The position numbers were made by a program, and so were the translations under genes. From assembly GCF_019063845.1 (NCBI RefSeq), contig NZ_CP077683.1:1860001-1924000 (forward strand): a DNA stretch of 64,000 nt. Reading direction: 5' to 3'. This DNA is from Geomonas subterranea. GTDB lineage: Bacteria; Desulfobacterota; Desulfuromonadia; Geobacterales; Geobacteraceae. This document shows positions 24,454 to 33,029 of the stretch, in pieces. Each line of letters begins with the position of its first letter. Position 1 is the stretch's first letter. The notes beneath the pieces are model-generated. The model was not told where the DNA came from, made no database searches, and saw only the letters and a program-made list of their open reading frames with translations.

Positions 24454-26076
24454 TCAGGCATGCGCCGTCTTGGAGAGATAGTAGTCGTAATTCCCCTCGT
24501 AGAGCCGCATCTCGCCATGATCGACCTCGATGACACGGTCAACGAGCCGGCGCAGGAAGTGGCGGTCGTGGCTCACCAGGATCACCGTCCCCTGGAAGTT
24601 CTCCAGGGCGTCCAGGAGGATCTCGCGGGAGCGGATGTCGAGGTGGTTGGTCGGCTCGTCGAGCACCAGGAAGTTGACCGGGCGCGCGAGGAGCGTGGCC
24701 AGCACCACGCGACTCTTCTCGCCGCCGGAGAGGTTCTCGATGCGCTTGTCGACATCGTCCCCCTGAAACAGGAAGGCCCCGAGGAGGTTGCGGATGACGC
24801 CGATGGTGGCCAGCGGGATCACGTCCTGCACCGTCTCGAAGATGGTCTTTTTGGGATCGAGGATCTCCATGGCGTGCTGGCTGAAGTAGCCGAGCTCCAC
24901 GTTCGCCCCGAGGTTCACGCTCCCTTCGGTGGCGTCGGTCTGGCCGGCGATGGTCTTCAGGAAGGTCGACTTGCCGGCGCCGTTCACCCCGACCACGGCG
25001 ATCTTGCTCAGGCGCTTGATGACGCCGGTGACGCCGGAGAAGATGGGGTGCACGCTGCCGTCAGGGTTCAGCCAGCTCTTGCCCAGGTTGCCCATGACGA
25101 CGACGTCGTCGCCGCTTCTGGGGGGGGTGGCGAAGTCGAACTTGACGACCCGCTCTTCGGGCGGGATCTCGATGCGCTCGATCTTCTCGATCTTCTTCAC
25201 CCTCGACTGCACCTGCGCGGCGTGGGAGGCGCGGGCGGCGAAGCGGGCGATGAATTCCTCCTCCTTGGCCAGCATCTCCTGCTGACGCTTGTGGGAGGCG
25301 AGGAGCTGCTCGCGACGGATGTCACGCTCCTTCTCGTAAAAATCGTAGTTACCGCCGTAGGTGGTGACGGTCTTGTTGGCCACCTCTACCACCCGGGTCA
25401 CAACGCGGTTCATGAAGTCACGGTCGTGGCTGGTCATGAGGAGCGCGCCCTTGTACTCGTTGGCAATCCACTCCTCGAGCCAGATGATCGATTCGACGTC
25501 GAGGTGGTTGGTCGGCTCGTCCAGCAAAAGCACGTCGGGCGACAGGGTGAGGATCCCGGCGAGCGCCACGCGCATACGCCAGCCGCCGCTGAAGGACTCG
25601 ACGGGGTTGTGGAAGCGGTCCGGACCGATGCCGAGGCCGGTCAGCACCTCCTTCGCGCGCGAGTCGAGATCATAGCCACCCCTGTGCTCGAACTCCTCCA
25701 TCGCGGAGCCGTAGCGCTCCAGCAGCGCTGTCATGTCGTCATCGGACATGGGGAGCCCCATCTGCTCCTCCATCTGCTTCAGTTCCCCGGCGAGACGCAC
25801 CGTCTCCGCCGAGACCGCCATCACCTCTTCCAGCGCCGAACGCCCCGCCATTTCACCGATATTCTGCGAGAAGTAGCCGATGGTCGTCTTCTTGGCCACC
25901 GTGATCTCACCGGCGTCCACATCTTCCTCGCCGGTGATGATCCTGAAGAGGGAGGTCTTGCCCGCACCGTTGGGGCCGACCAGGCCGGAACGGGTACCGG
26001 GGAGTATCTGGAAGCTGGCATCGCGGAACAGGACCTGCGAGCCGTGCTGCTTGGTTATGTTGGACAGATGGATCAT
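24454..26076 (-). CDS. ABC-F family ATPase (duplicated ABC domains, no membrane part)
   Basis: A 540-residue protein with two ABC domains in one chain. The first has Walker A GPNGAGKTS near 34, signature SFSGGWRMR and Walker B VLLLDEPTNHLD. A charged linker around 235-300 holds the ABC-F inter-domain arm. The second has GVNGAGKST, NLSGGEKSR and FLVLDEPTNHLD. There is no membrane segment. ABC-F proteins act on ribosomes, either as translation factors like EttA, Uup and YbiT or as antibiotic-resistance factors. The linker and C-terminus look closest to the YbiT/Uup type. No resistance context is visible. Confidence 0.9.
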   Translation of the reverse strand: MIHLSNITKQHGSQVLFRDASFQILPGTRSGLVGPNGAGKTSLFRIITGEEDVDAGEITVAKKTTIGYFSQNIGEMAGRSALEEVMAVSAETVRLAGELKQMEEQMGLPMSDDDMTALLERYGSAMEEFEHRGGYDLDSRAKEVLTGLGIGPDRFHNPVESFSGGWRMRVALAGILTLSPDVLLLDEPTNHLDVESIIWLEEWIANEYKGALLMTSHDRDFMNRVVTRVVEVANKTVTTYGGNYDFYEKERDIRREQLLASHKRQQEMLAKEEEFIARFAARASHAAQVQSRVKKIEKIERIEIPPEERVVKFDFATPPRSGDDVVVMGNLGKSWLNPDGSVHPIFSGVTGVIKRLSKIAVVGVNGAGKSTFLKTIAGQTDATEGSVNLGANVELGYFSQHAMEILDPKKTIFETVQDVIPLATIGVIRNLLGAFLFQGDDVDKRIENLSGGEKSRVVLATLLARPVNFLVLDEPTNHLDIRSREILLDALENFQGTVILVSHDRHFLRRLVDRVIEVDHGEMRLYEGNYDYYLSKTAHA

Positions 26077-26564
26077 GCTTTCTCCCTGTGCTGAATTCGC
26101 AACTGTCCAGCGTTAGCATGAACCCGGCTACAGTGACAACTTAATTTTCATCAAGGATGTTAAAAACCAGACCGTTAGCCGCGGGAGGAAATCAGAGAAC
26201 TGCACTGCAAACCTCACACTATAAGCAGACCGGTGACATGGAGACAACTGTGGGTCTGTGAAACGGCGACGCCTCTGAGAAAGCGGCGCCTGGCCCGGAT
26301 AGTCTCAGAAGTTCCCGTGGTTGTTGTTTCAATCTTGTTGGGTCATTTAGCGTAAAAACCGAACAGCACCTGTTCAAAAGCCGTACAACATGAACCTCAG
26401 GACCTACCCTACCCTGCCCTGACACGTACTCGACGCCACCGCAACATACTGTAACTACTGGCTTATAATCTTAATGAGAGATAATGTCCTTAGGAGGAGA
26501 TTTGGGCTTCGTTTATGCTACAGCGAGGGAAACCAATCTGATCCGGTAGCGGGAGGAGAAATTT
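26077..26564. other. Intergenic region with a probable promoter
   Basis: Nothing gene-like. It holds an imperfect GC-rich inverted repeat around 26265-26295 and a sigma-70-like promoter at 26441-26469. Confidence 0.5.
26441..26469 (+). promoter_or_regulatory. Sigma-70-like promoter with consensus -10
   Basis: GCAACA, 17 bases, then a perfect TATAAT at 26464-26469. It lies 95 bases before the start of the small membrane protein gene. Confidence 0.5.
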
Positions 26565-26939
26565 ATGAACATGTTCGGCGCACTGATGATGACCGTCACC
26601 ATGACCATGACCGCTGTCATGTTGCCTCGCATCTACATGTCCTGGATCGTGGCTGAACGCTACTTCCTGGAGGGAGAGGTCGAGCAGTTGATGCAGCTCC
26701 TTGTGGAGCAGAACAACTGGGTGTGGCGGCAGTTCGGTTGCGGCGCGGTGGCTGTGGCCATGATCTGGATAGTGCGCAACTCCCAGCACGACCTGGCCAT
26801 CCCGGCCTCCATGGAGGCGACGCTGGCCATCTACGCCGCCATCTCGCTTGGTTTCGCGGTACTGGAATCGCTCATCGCCCAGAGGGTGTCCGGCTTCCTG
26901 GCGCTGGTACCGGCCCGCGCCGAAACAGGTGAAGACTAG
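26565..26939 (+). CDS. Three-helix inner-membrane protein, unknown function
   Basis: A 124-residue protein with membrane helices near 6-28, 57-74 and 86-108 and a short amphipathic loop containing EGEVEQLMQLLVEQNNW. GGGAGGAGA is a strong ribosome-binding site. It overlaps the end of the convergent gene by four bases. I know no function for it. Confidence 0.65.
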   Translation: MNMFGALMMTVTMTMTAVMLPRIYMSWIVAERYFLEGEVEQLMQLLVEQNNWVWRQFGCGAVAVAMIWIVRNSQHDLAIPASMEATLAIYAAISLGFAVLESLIAQRVSGFLALVPARAETGED

Positions 26940-27169
26940 CGCTTTTTGAGGGGCTCGACCACGCGCCGCACCAGATTCGCCAGGTAGATGGAAACGAACA
27001 TGATGAGGGCCACGTTGACGAAACGGGTCCAGATAGGATCGGCGGCGAGCCCCCGTCTGGTGATATTGTCGTAGATGTACCAGCCACTCAGGAGTGCTCC
27101 CACCACGGCGCCCGCGATAACGAAGGGGCGCCGCAGCTTTGATACCTGCTTTTGCTGCTTAGGCAACAT
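26936..27169 (-). CDS. Small two-helix membrane protein downstream of yggS
   Basis: The 77-residue product has a basic N-terminus and two membrane helices (about 16-33 and 49-68). It ends in RRVVEPLKKR. It starts 12 bases after the yggS stop, on the same strand and after GGAGGAG, so it belongs to that operon. Function unknown. Its tail overlaps the convergent membrane-protein gene by four bases. Confidence 0.65.
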   Translation of the reverse strand: MLPKQQKQVSKLRRPFVIAGAVVGALLSGWYIYDNITRRGLAADPIWTRFVNVALIMFVSIYLANLVRRVVEPLKKR

Positions 27170-27181
27170 CTCCTCCCCCGC

Positions 27182-27877
27182 TCAGTGATACTGGCGCTCG
27201 CCGAAGAGGGCGGAGCCTACCCGCACCAGGGTGGCACCTTCCTCGATGGCGGCCTCGAAATCGCCGGACATTCCCATGCTCAGTTCACGCATCTCCACTC
27301 CCGGGATGGCTGCCACCCTCACCTCGTCGGCCAACTCGCGCAGCTTCCGGAAATACGGGCGCGCTCCCTCGGGGTCATCGAAGAACGGAGGCATGGTCAT
27401 CAGCCCCTTGATCTTGAGGTGAGGCAGTTGCGCCAGTTCGCGCACGAGTTCCAGGAGTTCCTCGCTGCTCGTCCCTCCCTTGGTCTGTTCGCGGGAGATG
27501 TTCACCTGGACGAGGATGTCGCACACCTTGCCCAACGCGCCCCACTGGCGGTCGATCTCGCGGGCGAGGCTCAGGCGGTCCACGGAGTGGACCAGGTCGA
27601 CCTTGCCGGCGATCTGGCGCACCTTGTTGCTCTGCAGGCTGCCGATGAAATGCCAGCAAATGCCGGCCGGGAGTTCGGGCTGCTTCGCCACCAGTTCCTG
27701 GACGTAGTTCTCACCGAAGATAGTCTGGCCGCAGCCGAAGGCCTCGGCTATCGCGGCGGCGGGTTTGGTCTTGGAAACGGCGACGAGGCGCACCCCCTCC
27801 GGCTCGCGCCCGGCCCTGGCAGCGGCCTGCGCGATCCGCTCCCGGATCTCCCTGAGATGTTCGGCAATATTACTCAT
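27182..27877 (-). CDS. yggS: Pyridoxal phosphate homeostasis protein (YggS/PLPBP)
   Basis: The 231-residue protein has the alanine-racemase-like TIM-barrel fold of this family. VRLVAVSKTKP holds the PLP-binding Lys near residue 36. FGENYVQE, WHFIGSLQSNK, VNISREQTKGG and the phosphate loop ELSMGMSGDF follow in order. YggS binds pyridoxal phosphate without a known enzymatic reaction and buffers its level in the cytoplasm. It lies 15 bases after maf, within a run of housekeeping genes. Confidence 0.93.
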   Translation of the reverse strand: MSNIAEHLREIRERIAQAAARAGREPEGVRLVAVSKTKPAAAIAEAFGCGQTIFGENYVQELVAKQPELPAGICWHFIGSLQSNKVRQIAGKVDLVHSVDRLSLAREIDRQWGALGKVCDILVQVNISREQTKGGTSSEELLELVRELAQLPHLKIKGLMTMPPFFDDPEGARPYFRKLRELADEVRVAAIPGVEMRELSMGMSGDFEAAIEEGATLVRVGSALFGERQYH

Positions 27878-27892
27878 CGCGTCCCCCTCCCT

Positions 27893-28468
27893 CTACAGTG
27901 CTCCCAGTACCCTGAGCTTCTCGACCACCTCGCACAGCGGCAGCCCCACCACGTTGGTATAGGAGCCGTCGATCTTGCGCACCATGTGCGCGGCCCCCCC
28001 CTGGATGGCGTAGCCGCCGGCCTTGTCGAAGGGACAGCCGGTGGCGATATAGGCGTCGATCTCCTCGTCGCGCAGATGTTTGAAAAAGACCTTGGTGCGT
28101 ACCGCCTCCACCAGTGCGCCGTCGCGTTCGCGGTCGTAGATGGCGAAACCGGTCACCACCTCGTGCGGCACGCCGGAGAGCTTTCTCAGCATACGCTGGG
28201 CGTCGGCGTGGTCTTTGGGCTTACCCATGATCTCGCCGTCGCAAAGGACGATGGTGTCGGCGCCGAGGAAGAAGCGCCCGTCGGTCCTTTCGGCGGCGGC
28301 CCTCGCCTTTCCTTCCGCAAGACGCAACACGTGGTCCACCGGATCTTCACCGGGAAGCTGATCCTCGCAGATGTCGGCGGGGAGGACGCGGAAACTGATC
28401 CCTGCGGATTCGAGGAGTTCGCTGCGCCTGGGGGAGGCGGAGGCTAGGACGATGGTGGTTGCTGACAT
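27893..28468 (-). CDS. maf: Maf-family nucleoside triphosphate pyrophosphatase
   Basis: A 191-residue protein with the Maf signature near the N-terminus, IVLASASPRRSELL. GADTIVLCDGEIMGKPKD carries the catalytic Asp, and the C-terminal DKAGGYAIQG and VVGLPL motifs follow. Maf enzymes hydrolyse non-canonical or modified NTPs such as dTTP/UTP or m7GTP analogues and guard nucleotide pools. AGGAGA precedes ATG 28468. The frame runs on upstream into the microsatellite, which is certainly not coding. Confidence 0.93.
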   Translation of the reverse strand: MSATTIVLASASPRRSELLESAGISFRVLPADICEDQLPGEDPVDHVLRLAEGKARAAAERTDGRFFLGADTIVLCDGEIMGKPKDHADAQRMLRKLSGVPHEVVTGFAIYDRERDGALVEAVRTKVFFKHLRDEEIDAYIATGCPFDKAGGYAIQGGAAHMVRKIDGSYTNVVGLPLCEVVEKLRVLGAL

Positions 28469-28846
28469 GTTGGTATTCTCCTGACGTCCCCGCGCTGCGG
28501 GGGGACGGATTAAATTGCCGGCCGCAACCGGCGCGGGCATCCCCTGATCCCCTGATCCCCTGATCCCCTGATCCCCTGATCCCCTGATCCCCTGATCCCC
28601 TGATCCCCTGGTCCCCTGATCTCTGATCTCTGATCTCTGATCTCTGATCTCTGATCTCTGATCTCTGATCTCAGGTCTCTGGTCCCCTGATCCCCTCTCC
28701 CCCCGGGAGAGGGTGCCCGGAGGGCGGGTGAGGGCGTTGCCGTGATCAAGAAGGGTGCGCAGCAGCGGCACCCTCATCCCGCCCCTCTCCCGGGGGAGAG
28801 GGAGGATGACAGGCGGCGGTCGGGGCACGGGCGGCCGGGCAAATGT
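28469..28846. other. Non-coding spacer filled with repeats
   Basis: It contains the composite microsatellite at 28541-28691, two GGGAGAGGG-type inverted repeats near 28692-28715 and 28785-28802, and a hairpin at 28837-28856 that runs into the end of the next gene's downstream sequence. No gene. Confidence 0.7.
28541..28691. repeat. Composite microsatellite: CCCCTGAT units then CTCTGAT units
   Basis: Eight perfect CCCCTGAT octamers (28541-28604), one CCCCTGGT and one more perfect octamer are followed without a break by seven perfect CTCTGAT heptamers (28621-28669). Two degenerate heptamers and a final octamer complete the array. The unit length changes from 8 to 7 at 28621 while the TGAT core is kept. 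It lies 73 bases upstream of maf. Confidence 0.95.
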
Positions 28847-28856
28847 TTATTTGCCC
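28837..28856. repeat. Hairpin of the TGTAGGGGC family
   Basis: GGGCAAAT, four bases, ATTTGCCC, followed by CCTACA, the complement of the TGTAGG found at 19821. Same design as the palindrome at 19826-19845. Confidence 0.75.
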
Positions 28857-29047
28857 CTACAACGCCGGCAGAAGCGGAATATCAGGACGACCAGCAGCGC
28901 GGCGGTGGCGCCGAGGGCCGTCTTGAAGTGACTGCCGGTGGCGATACCGTAGACGAGCGAGGCGACCCCCATGACGAAGACCAGGGCCTCCAGCGAAAGC
29001 AACCGCCCTACGACGCTTATCTCCTGCCGTTCCTTGTTCCCTGTCAT
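28847..29047 (-). CDS. Small two-helix membrane protein downstream of trmFO
   Basis: The 66-residue product starts MTGNKERQE and has two membrane helices (about 17-34 and 40-57). It ends in a Cys- and Arg-rich tail, FRFCRRCRGK. GAGGAGG gives a strong ribosome-binding site. It follows trmFO by 43 bases on the same strand. The last codons overlap the hairpin repeat. No function recognised. Confidence 0.6.
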   Translation of the reverse strand: MTGNKERQEISVVGRLLSLEALVFVMGVASLVYGIATGSHFKTALGATAALLVVLIFRFCRRCRGK

Positions 29048-29090
29048 GGTATCCTCCTCGATGCGCCTCCGGGGGGCGCGGCACCGGTGG

Positions 29091-30401
29091 TTATCCCGCA
29101 ACTCCAGGCAGCCAGGCTTCCAGCGCCTCAAGCCCCCGCTGCGCCAGAAGGCCGCGTTTCTCCTTCTTCTTTATGCGCCCGGGCAGCGGCGGGAAGAGGC
29201 CGTAGTTGACGTTCATGGGCTGGAAGTGCGCCGCTTCCGTGTTGGTGATGTGGCGCGCCAGCGCGCCGATGGCGGTTTCGGCGGGAGGGACGGTCAGTTC
29301 CTCCCCCTTCGCCAGCCGCGCTGCGTTGACGCCAGCCACGAAGCCGCTCGAGGCGGACTCGACGTACCCTTCCACGCCGGTGATCTGCCCTGCGAAGAGG
29401 ACCCGCGGGTCGCTCTTCAACTGGCAGGTGGCCAAGAGGAGCTGCGGCGCGTTGATGAAGGTGTTGCGGTGCATGGAGCCCAAGCGCAGGAACTGCGCCT
29501 GCTCCAGCCCGGGAATCATCCGGAAGATCCGCTTCTGCTCGGGCCAGGTCAGCTTGGTCTGAAAGCCGACCAGGTTGAACATGGTGGCCTCGCGGTTTTC
29601 CTGGCGCAGCTGGATCACCGCGTAAGGTTCCACCCCCACCCGGGGATCGGTGAGCCCCACCGGTTTCATCGGGCCAAAGCGCAGGGTCTCGATGCCACGG
29701 CTCGCCATCTCCTCGATGGGCATGCACCCCTCGAAGTGCACCACCTTCTCGAAGCTCTTCGGCTCCACCTTCTCGGCGGCGAGGAGTTCCTTCACGAAGT
29801 GGTGGTACTGCTCCTCGTTCATCGGGCAGTTGAGGTAATCGTCGCCGTCCCCCTTGCCGTAGCGGGAGGCGCGGAAGGCCTTGTCGTAGTCGATGGAGTC
29901 GGCGGCGACGATGGGAGCGATGGCGTCGTAGAAGTACAAGTAGCTGCCGGCCAGGCCGCCGATCTCTTCGGCCAGGGGGCCGCTGGTGAGTGGTCCGGAG
30001 GCGACCACGACGATCCCCTCCTCAGGGATACGGGTCAGTTCCTCGCGCACCACCTCGATGTCGGGATGCTCCTCGATCATCTTCGTGATGTAGGTGGAGA
30101 ACAGTTCGCGGTCCACGGCCAGCGCGCCTCCGGCGGGGACCTTGGTGGCCTCCGCCCCCTCCATGAAGAGCGAACCCAGGCGGCGCAACTCCTCCTTCAA
30201 AAGCCCCACCGCGTTCTCCAGGGAATCGCCGCGCAGGGAGTTGGAGCAGACCAGTTCGGAAAGCCCCGGGAGGTGATGCGCCTCGGAGTACTTGCCCGGC
30301 TTCATCTCGTACAGGCGGACCTTCACGCCGCGTTTGGCCGCCTGCCAGGCCGCCTCGCATCCGGCCAGTCCGCCGCCTATTACCGTGATCTGCTCAGTCA
30401 T
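29091..30401 (-). CDS. trmFO: Folate-dependent tRNA U54 methyltransferase TrmFO
   Basis: The 436-residue protein begins with the FAD-binding glycine motif [14 protein letters not shown]. It carries the family segments [36 protein letters not shown] and [14 protein letters not shown]. TrmFO uses methylene-tetrahydrofolate and FAD to make 5-methyluridine at position 54 of the tRNA T loop. Length and order match the family. It follows topA, a common arrangement in this group. Confidence 0.95.
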   Translation of the reverse strand: MTEQITVIGGGLAGCEAAWQAAKRGVKVRLYEMKPGKYSEAHHLPGLSELVCSNSLRGDSLENAVGLLKEELRRLGSLFMEGAEATKVPAGGALAVDRELFSTYITKMIEEHPDIEVVREELTRIPEEGIVVVASGPLTSGPLAEEIGGLAGSYLYFYDAIAPIVAADSIDYDKAFRASRYGKGDGDDYLNCPMNEEQYHHFVKELLAAEKVEPKSFEKVVHFEGCMPIEEMASRGIETLRFGPMKPVGLTDPRVGVEPYAVIQLRQENREATMFNLVGFQTKLTWPEQKRIFRMIPGLEQAQFLRLGSMHRNTFINAPQLLLATCQLKSDPRVLFAGQITGVEGYVESASSGFVAGVNAARLAKGEELTVPPAETAIGALARHITNTEAAHFQPMNVNYGLFPPLPGRIKKKEKRGLLAQRGLEALEAWLPGVAG

Positions 30402-30431
30402 TACTTCTCCTAATCTTTAAAACCAAAAGCT

Positions 30432-30585
30432 TTAACGCAAAGGCGCAAAGGCGCTGAGGAAAAACCCGCGAGGCAAACATAATTACCTAACACAAAGACG
30501 CGGAGACGCTAAGAAACCAGGAAAAACTTTCGAGGGAAACGCAACCGTGTTTCTCCTTGCGCCTTTGCGGCTTTGCGTGAGATGG
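30432..30585. repeat. CGCAAAG-type intergenic repeats
   Basis: AACGCAAAGGCGCAAAGGCGCT at about 30434 and AACACAAAGACGCGGAGACGCT at about 30489 are diverged direct copies. CCTTGCGCCTTTGCGGCTTTGCG at about 30555 is an inverted copy. The spacer between trmFO and topA consists mostly of these. Confidence 0.7.
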
Positions 30586-30613
30586 GTTTGCGAGCCTGTC
30601 CCGCCAAAACTAA

Positions 30614-30635
30614 AGCGGGGTCCGAGGACCCCGCT
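30614..30635 (-). terminator. Terminator after topA
   Basis: AGCGGGGTC and GACCCCGCT pair perfectly around a four-base loop. The minus strand continues TTTAGTTTTGG. It lies 28 bases beyond the topA stop. Confidence 0.75.
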
Positions 30636-30662
30636 CACTTCGTCTATCACTACCGCCCCGCC

Positions 30663-33005
30663 CTACTCCTTGTTGCTCTGGTAGTCGCACCCTTCCTTGG
30701 GACACTTCAGGAACTCGCCTTCGCGCTTGTAGACCTTCTTCACCAGAAGCGGGAAACCGCACTTGGGACAGGGCTTTTGCACGGGAAGATCCCACAGCGC
30801 GAACTTGCACTCGGGATAACGGTTGCAGGAGTAGAAGAGCTTGCCGAAGCGGGACTTCTTCTCGATCAGCTCCCCCTTGCCGCAGGCGGTGCAGGTGATG
30901 CCGGTCCCCTTGGGCTTCACCAGCGGCTGGATGTTCTTGCAGTTGGGGTACGCGGAGCAGGCGAGGTACTTGCCGAAGCGCCCTTCCTTGATCAGCATGT
31001 GGCTGCCGCACTTGTCGCAGACTTCCTCAGAAACCACAGGCTCAACCACCTCGCCGGTTTCCTTGTCCAGCGGACGGATGTAACGGCACTCGGGGTAGCC
31101 GGTGCAGGCGAAAAACTTGCCGAACTTGCCGAGCTTCACCACCAGCGGTTTGCCGCACTCGGGGCAGACCTCGTCGGTCGCCTCGGTGGTGAGGTCGGAC
31201 TTGCTCACCTCCCCTTCCTTCAACTTCAAAAGGTTGATGAACGGTCCCCAGAACTCGTGCAAAAGCGGCCGCCACTGCTTCTCGCCGCGCGACACCATGT
31301 CGAGCTGCTCTTCCAGGTTGGCGGTGAAGTTGTAGTCGACGTACTGGTTGAAATGGTTGGTCAGGAGGTCCGAGACCACCATCCCCACGTCCTCGGGGAA
31401 GAAGCGCTTCTTGTCCAGGCGCGCGTACTTGCGCTCGATGATGGTGTTCATGATGGAGGCGTAGGTCGACGGGCGCCCGATGCCGTACTCCTCAAGGGTC
31501 TTCACCAGGGTCGCCTCGGTGTAGCGCGGCGGCGGCTGGGTGAAGTGCCGCTCGGGGAGCAGCTGCTGCAGCTTCAGGATGTCCCCTTCGGCCAGCGGCG
31601 GGAGTGTTCCTTCCTTCTCCTTGTCCTCGACCTCGTCGTCGACCCCCTCGATGTAGAGCTTCATGAAACCTGCGAAGCGGATCACGGTGCCGGCGACGCG
31701 GAAGCGGTAACCCTCACCGGCGGTGATCTCGACGGAGGTCTGGTCCAGGAGCGCCTCGGCCATCTGGCAGGCGACGGTCCTCTTCCAGATCAGATCGTAG
31801 AGCTTGAACTGGTCCGAGGTGAGGAACTTCTTCACCTCGACGGGGGTCTTGGAGATGTAGGTCGGGCGGACCGCCTCGTGGGCCTCCTGCGCGTTCTTGG
31901 ACTTGTTCTTGAAGAAACGGGGCTTCTCCAGGGCGTACTCCTTGCCGTAGAGCGAGGTGATCAGCTGCTTCGCATCCTCGAGGGCCACGTTGGAGAGCGC
32001 GACGGAGTCGGTACGCATGTAGGTGATGAGACCGACCGCACCCTCGCCGACGTCGATACCCTCGTAGAGCTTCTGCGCTGTCGACATGGTCTTCTTGGCC
32101 GAGAAGCCGAGCTTCCTGGCCGCCTCCTGCTGCAGGGTGGAGGTGGTGAACGGCGGCGACGGCGAGCGCTTTCTCTCGCTCTTGGTCACCTTGTCGACGC
32201 GGTACTCCGGGCTCGCAGGCGTCCCCACCACGAGCGGCTCCGCACCATCTTCCCCATCCTGCTTCGGGAACGCGCCGGTGCCGCCGAGTTTCTCGTAGAG
32301 CCGGAACGCCGCCCCGCGGTCAGGGATGTCGAACTTGCCGAGCTTCTTCCCTTCCGCCTCGACCAGCGCGGCGGTGAGCCCCTGCTTCTTGGCCGTCTCC
32401 AGCTTCGCGCCGATGGTCCAGTACTCCTGTTCCTTGAAGGCCTGGATCTCCTTCTCGCGCTCGCAGATGAGCCTCAGCGCGACCGACTGCACGCGGCCGG
32501 CGGAAAGACCGTAGCGGATCTTCTTCCATAGAAACGGCGAGAGGGTGAAGCCGACCAGGTAGTCCAGGATGGAGCGCGCCTGCTGCGCGTCCACCAGGTG
32601 GCCGGAGATGTCACGCGGGTTTTGCACCGCGTGCACGATGGCGTCCTTGGTGATCTCGTGGAACACCACGCGCTTTATGTCGAAGGAGATTTTCTTCTTG
32701 CCATCGAGACCGAGCGCCGCCAGGAGGTGCCAGGATATGGCCTCCCCCTCGCGGTCGGGGTCTGTCGCGAGAAGCAGCGAGGTGATCCCCTTCATCTCTT
32801 TCTTGATGGCGTCGATGTGCTTCTTGCTCTCGGGGAGCACCGCGTACTTGGGCTCGAAGTCGTGCTCCACGTCCACCGATCCCTGTTTGCTGGGGAGCGC
32901 GCGCACGTGGCCGAACGAGGCCAGCACCTTGTAATCGGGGCCGAGAAATTTTTCTATGGTCTTCGCCTTGGCGGGAGACTCGACTATGACGAGATTATGA
33001 GACAT
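30663..33005 (-). CDS. topA: DNA topoisomerase I
   Basis: The 780-residue protein has the TOPRIM domain at the start (VIVESPAKAKTIEKFLG, later LLATDPDREGEAI) and the catalytic strand VGLITYMRTDSVALS with the active-site Tyr near 320. Four C-terminal zinc ribbons follow. The first three have the usual CxxC...Cx-GYPxC pattern, and the last, CPKCGFPLL to CPKEGC, is diverged. The enzyme relaxes negative supercoils by single-strand passage. Length and domain order are normal for type IA enzymes. Confidence 0.96.
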   Translation of the reverse strand: MSHNLVIVESPAKAKTIEKFLGPDYKVLASFGHVRALPSKQGSVDVEHDFEPKYAVLPESKKHIDAIKKEMKGITSLLLATDPDREGEAISWHLLAALGLDGKKKISFDIKRVVFHEITKDAIVHAVQNPRDISGHLVDAQQARSILDYLVGFTLSPFLWKKIRYGLSAGRVQSVALRLICEREKEIQAFKEQEYWTIGAKLETAKKQGLTAALVEAEGKKLGKFDIPDRGAAFRLYEKLGGTGAFPKQDGEDGAEPLVVGTPASPEYRVDKVTKSERKRSPSPPFTTSTLQQEAARKLGFSAKKTMSTAQKLYEGIDVGEGAVGLITYMRTDSVALSNVALEDAKQLITSLYGKEYALEKPRFFKNKSKNAQEAHEAVRPTYISKTPVEVKKFLTSDQFKLYDLIWKRTVACQMAEALLDQTSVEITAGEGYRFRVAGTVIRFAGFMKLYIEGVDDEVEDKEKEGTLPPLAEGDILKLQQLLPERHFTQPPPRYTEATLVKTLEEYGIGRPSTYASIMNTIIERKYARLDKKRFFPEDVGMVVSDLLTNHFNQYVDYNFTANLEEQLDMVSRGEKQWRPLLHEFWGPFINLLKLKEGEVSKSDLTTEATDEVCPECGKPLVVKLGKFGKFFACTGYPECRYIRPLDKETGEVVEPVVSEEVCDKCGSHMLIKEGRFGKYLACSAYPNCKNIQPLVKPKGTGITCTACGKGELIEKKSRFGKLFYSCNRYPECKFALWDLPVQKPCPKCGFPLLVKKVYKREGEFLKCPKEGCDYQSNKE

Positions 33006-33029
33006 TTGTCCACCTGGTTACGGTATTGG

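Noticed and set aside
26160-26440. Riboswitch (including cyclic di-GMP type) upstream of the small membrane protein
   Set aside because: No GEMM-like core or other known aptamer consensus could be matched by eye.
28541-28691. CRISPR array
   Set aside because: The repeats are contiguous 7-8 bp units without spacers.
28469-28828. Extension of the Maf protein through RDQRSEI/GSGDQGI repeats
   Set aside because: The repeats are microsatellite DNA read as codons. The Maf start with a good ribosome-binding site lies downstream at 28468.
30573-32531. 652-residue plus-strand frame opposite topA
   Set aside because: Shadow of topA, with Leu/Val/His/Asp-rich antisense composition and no motif.
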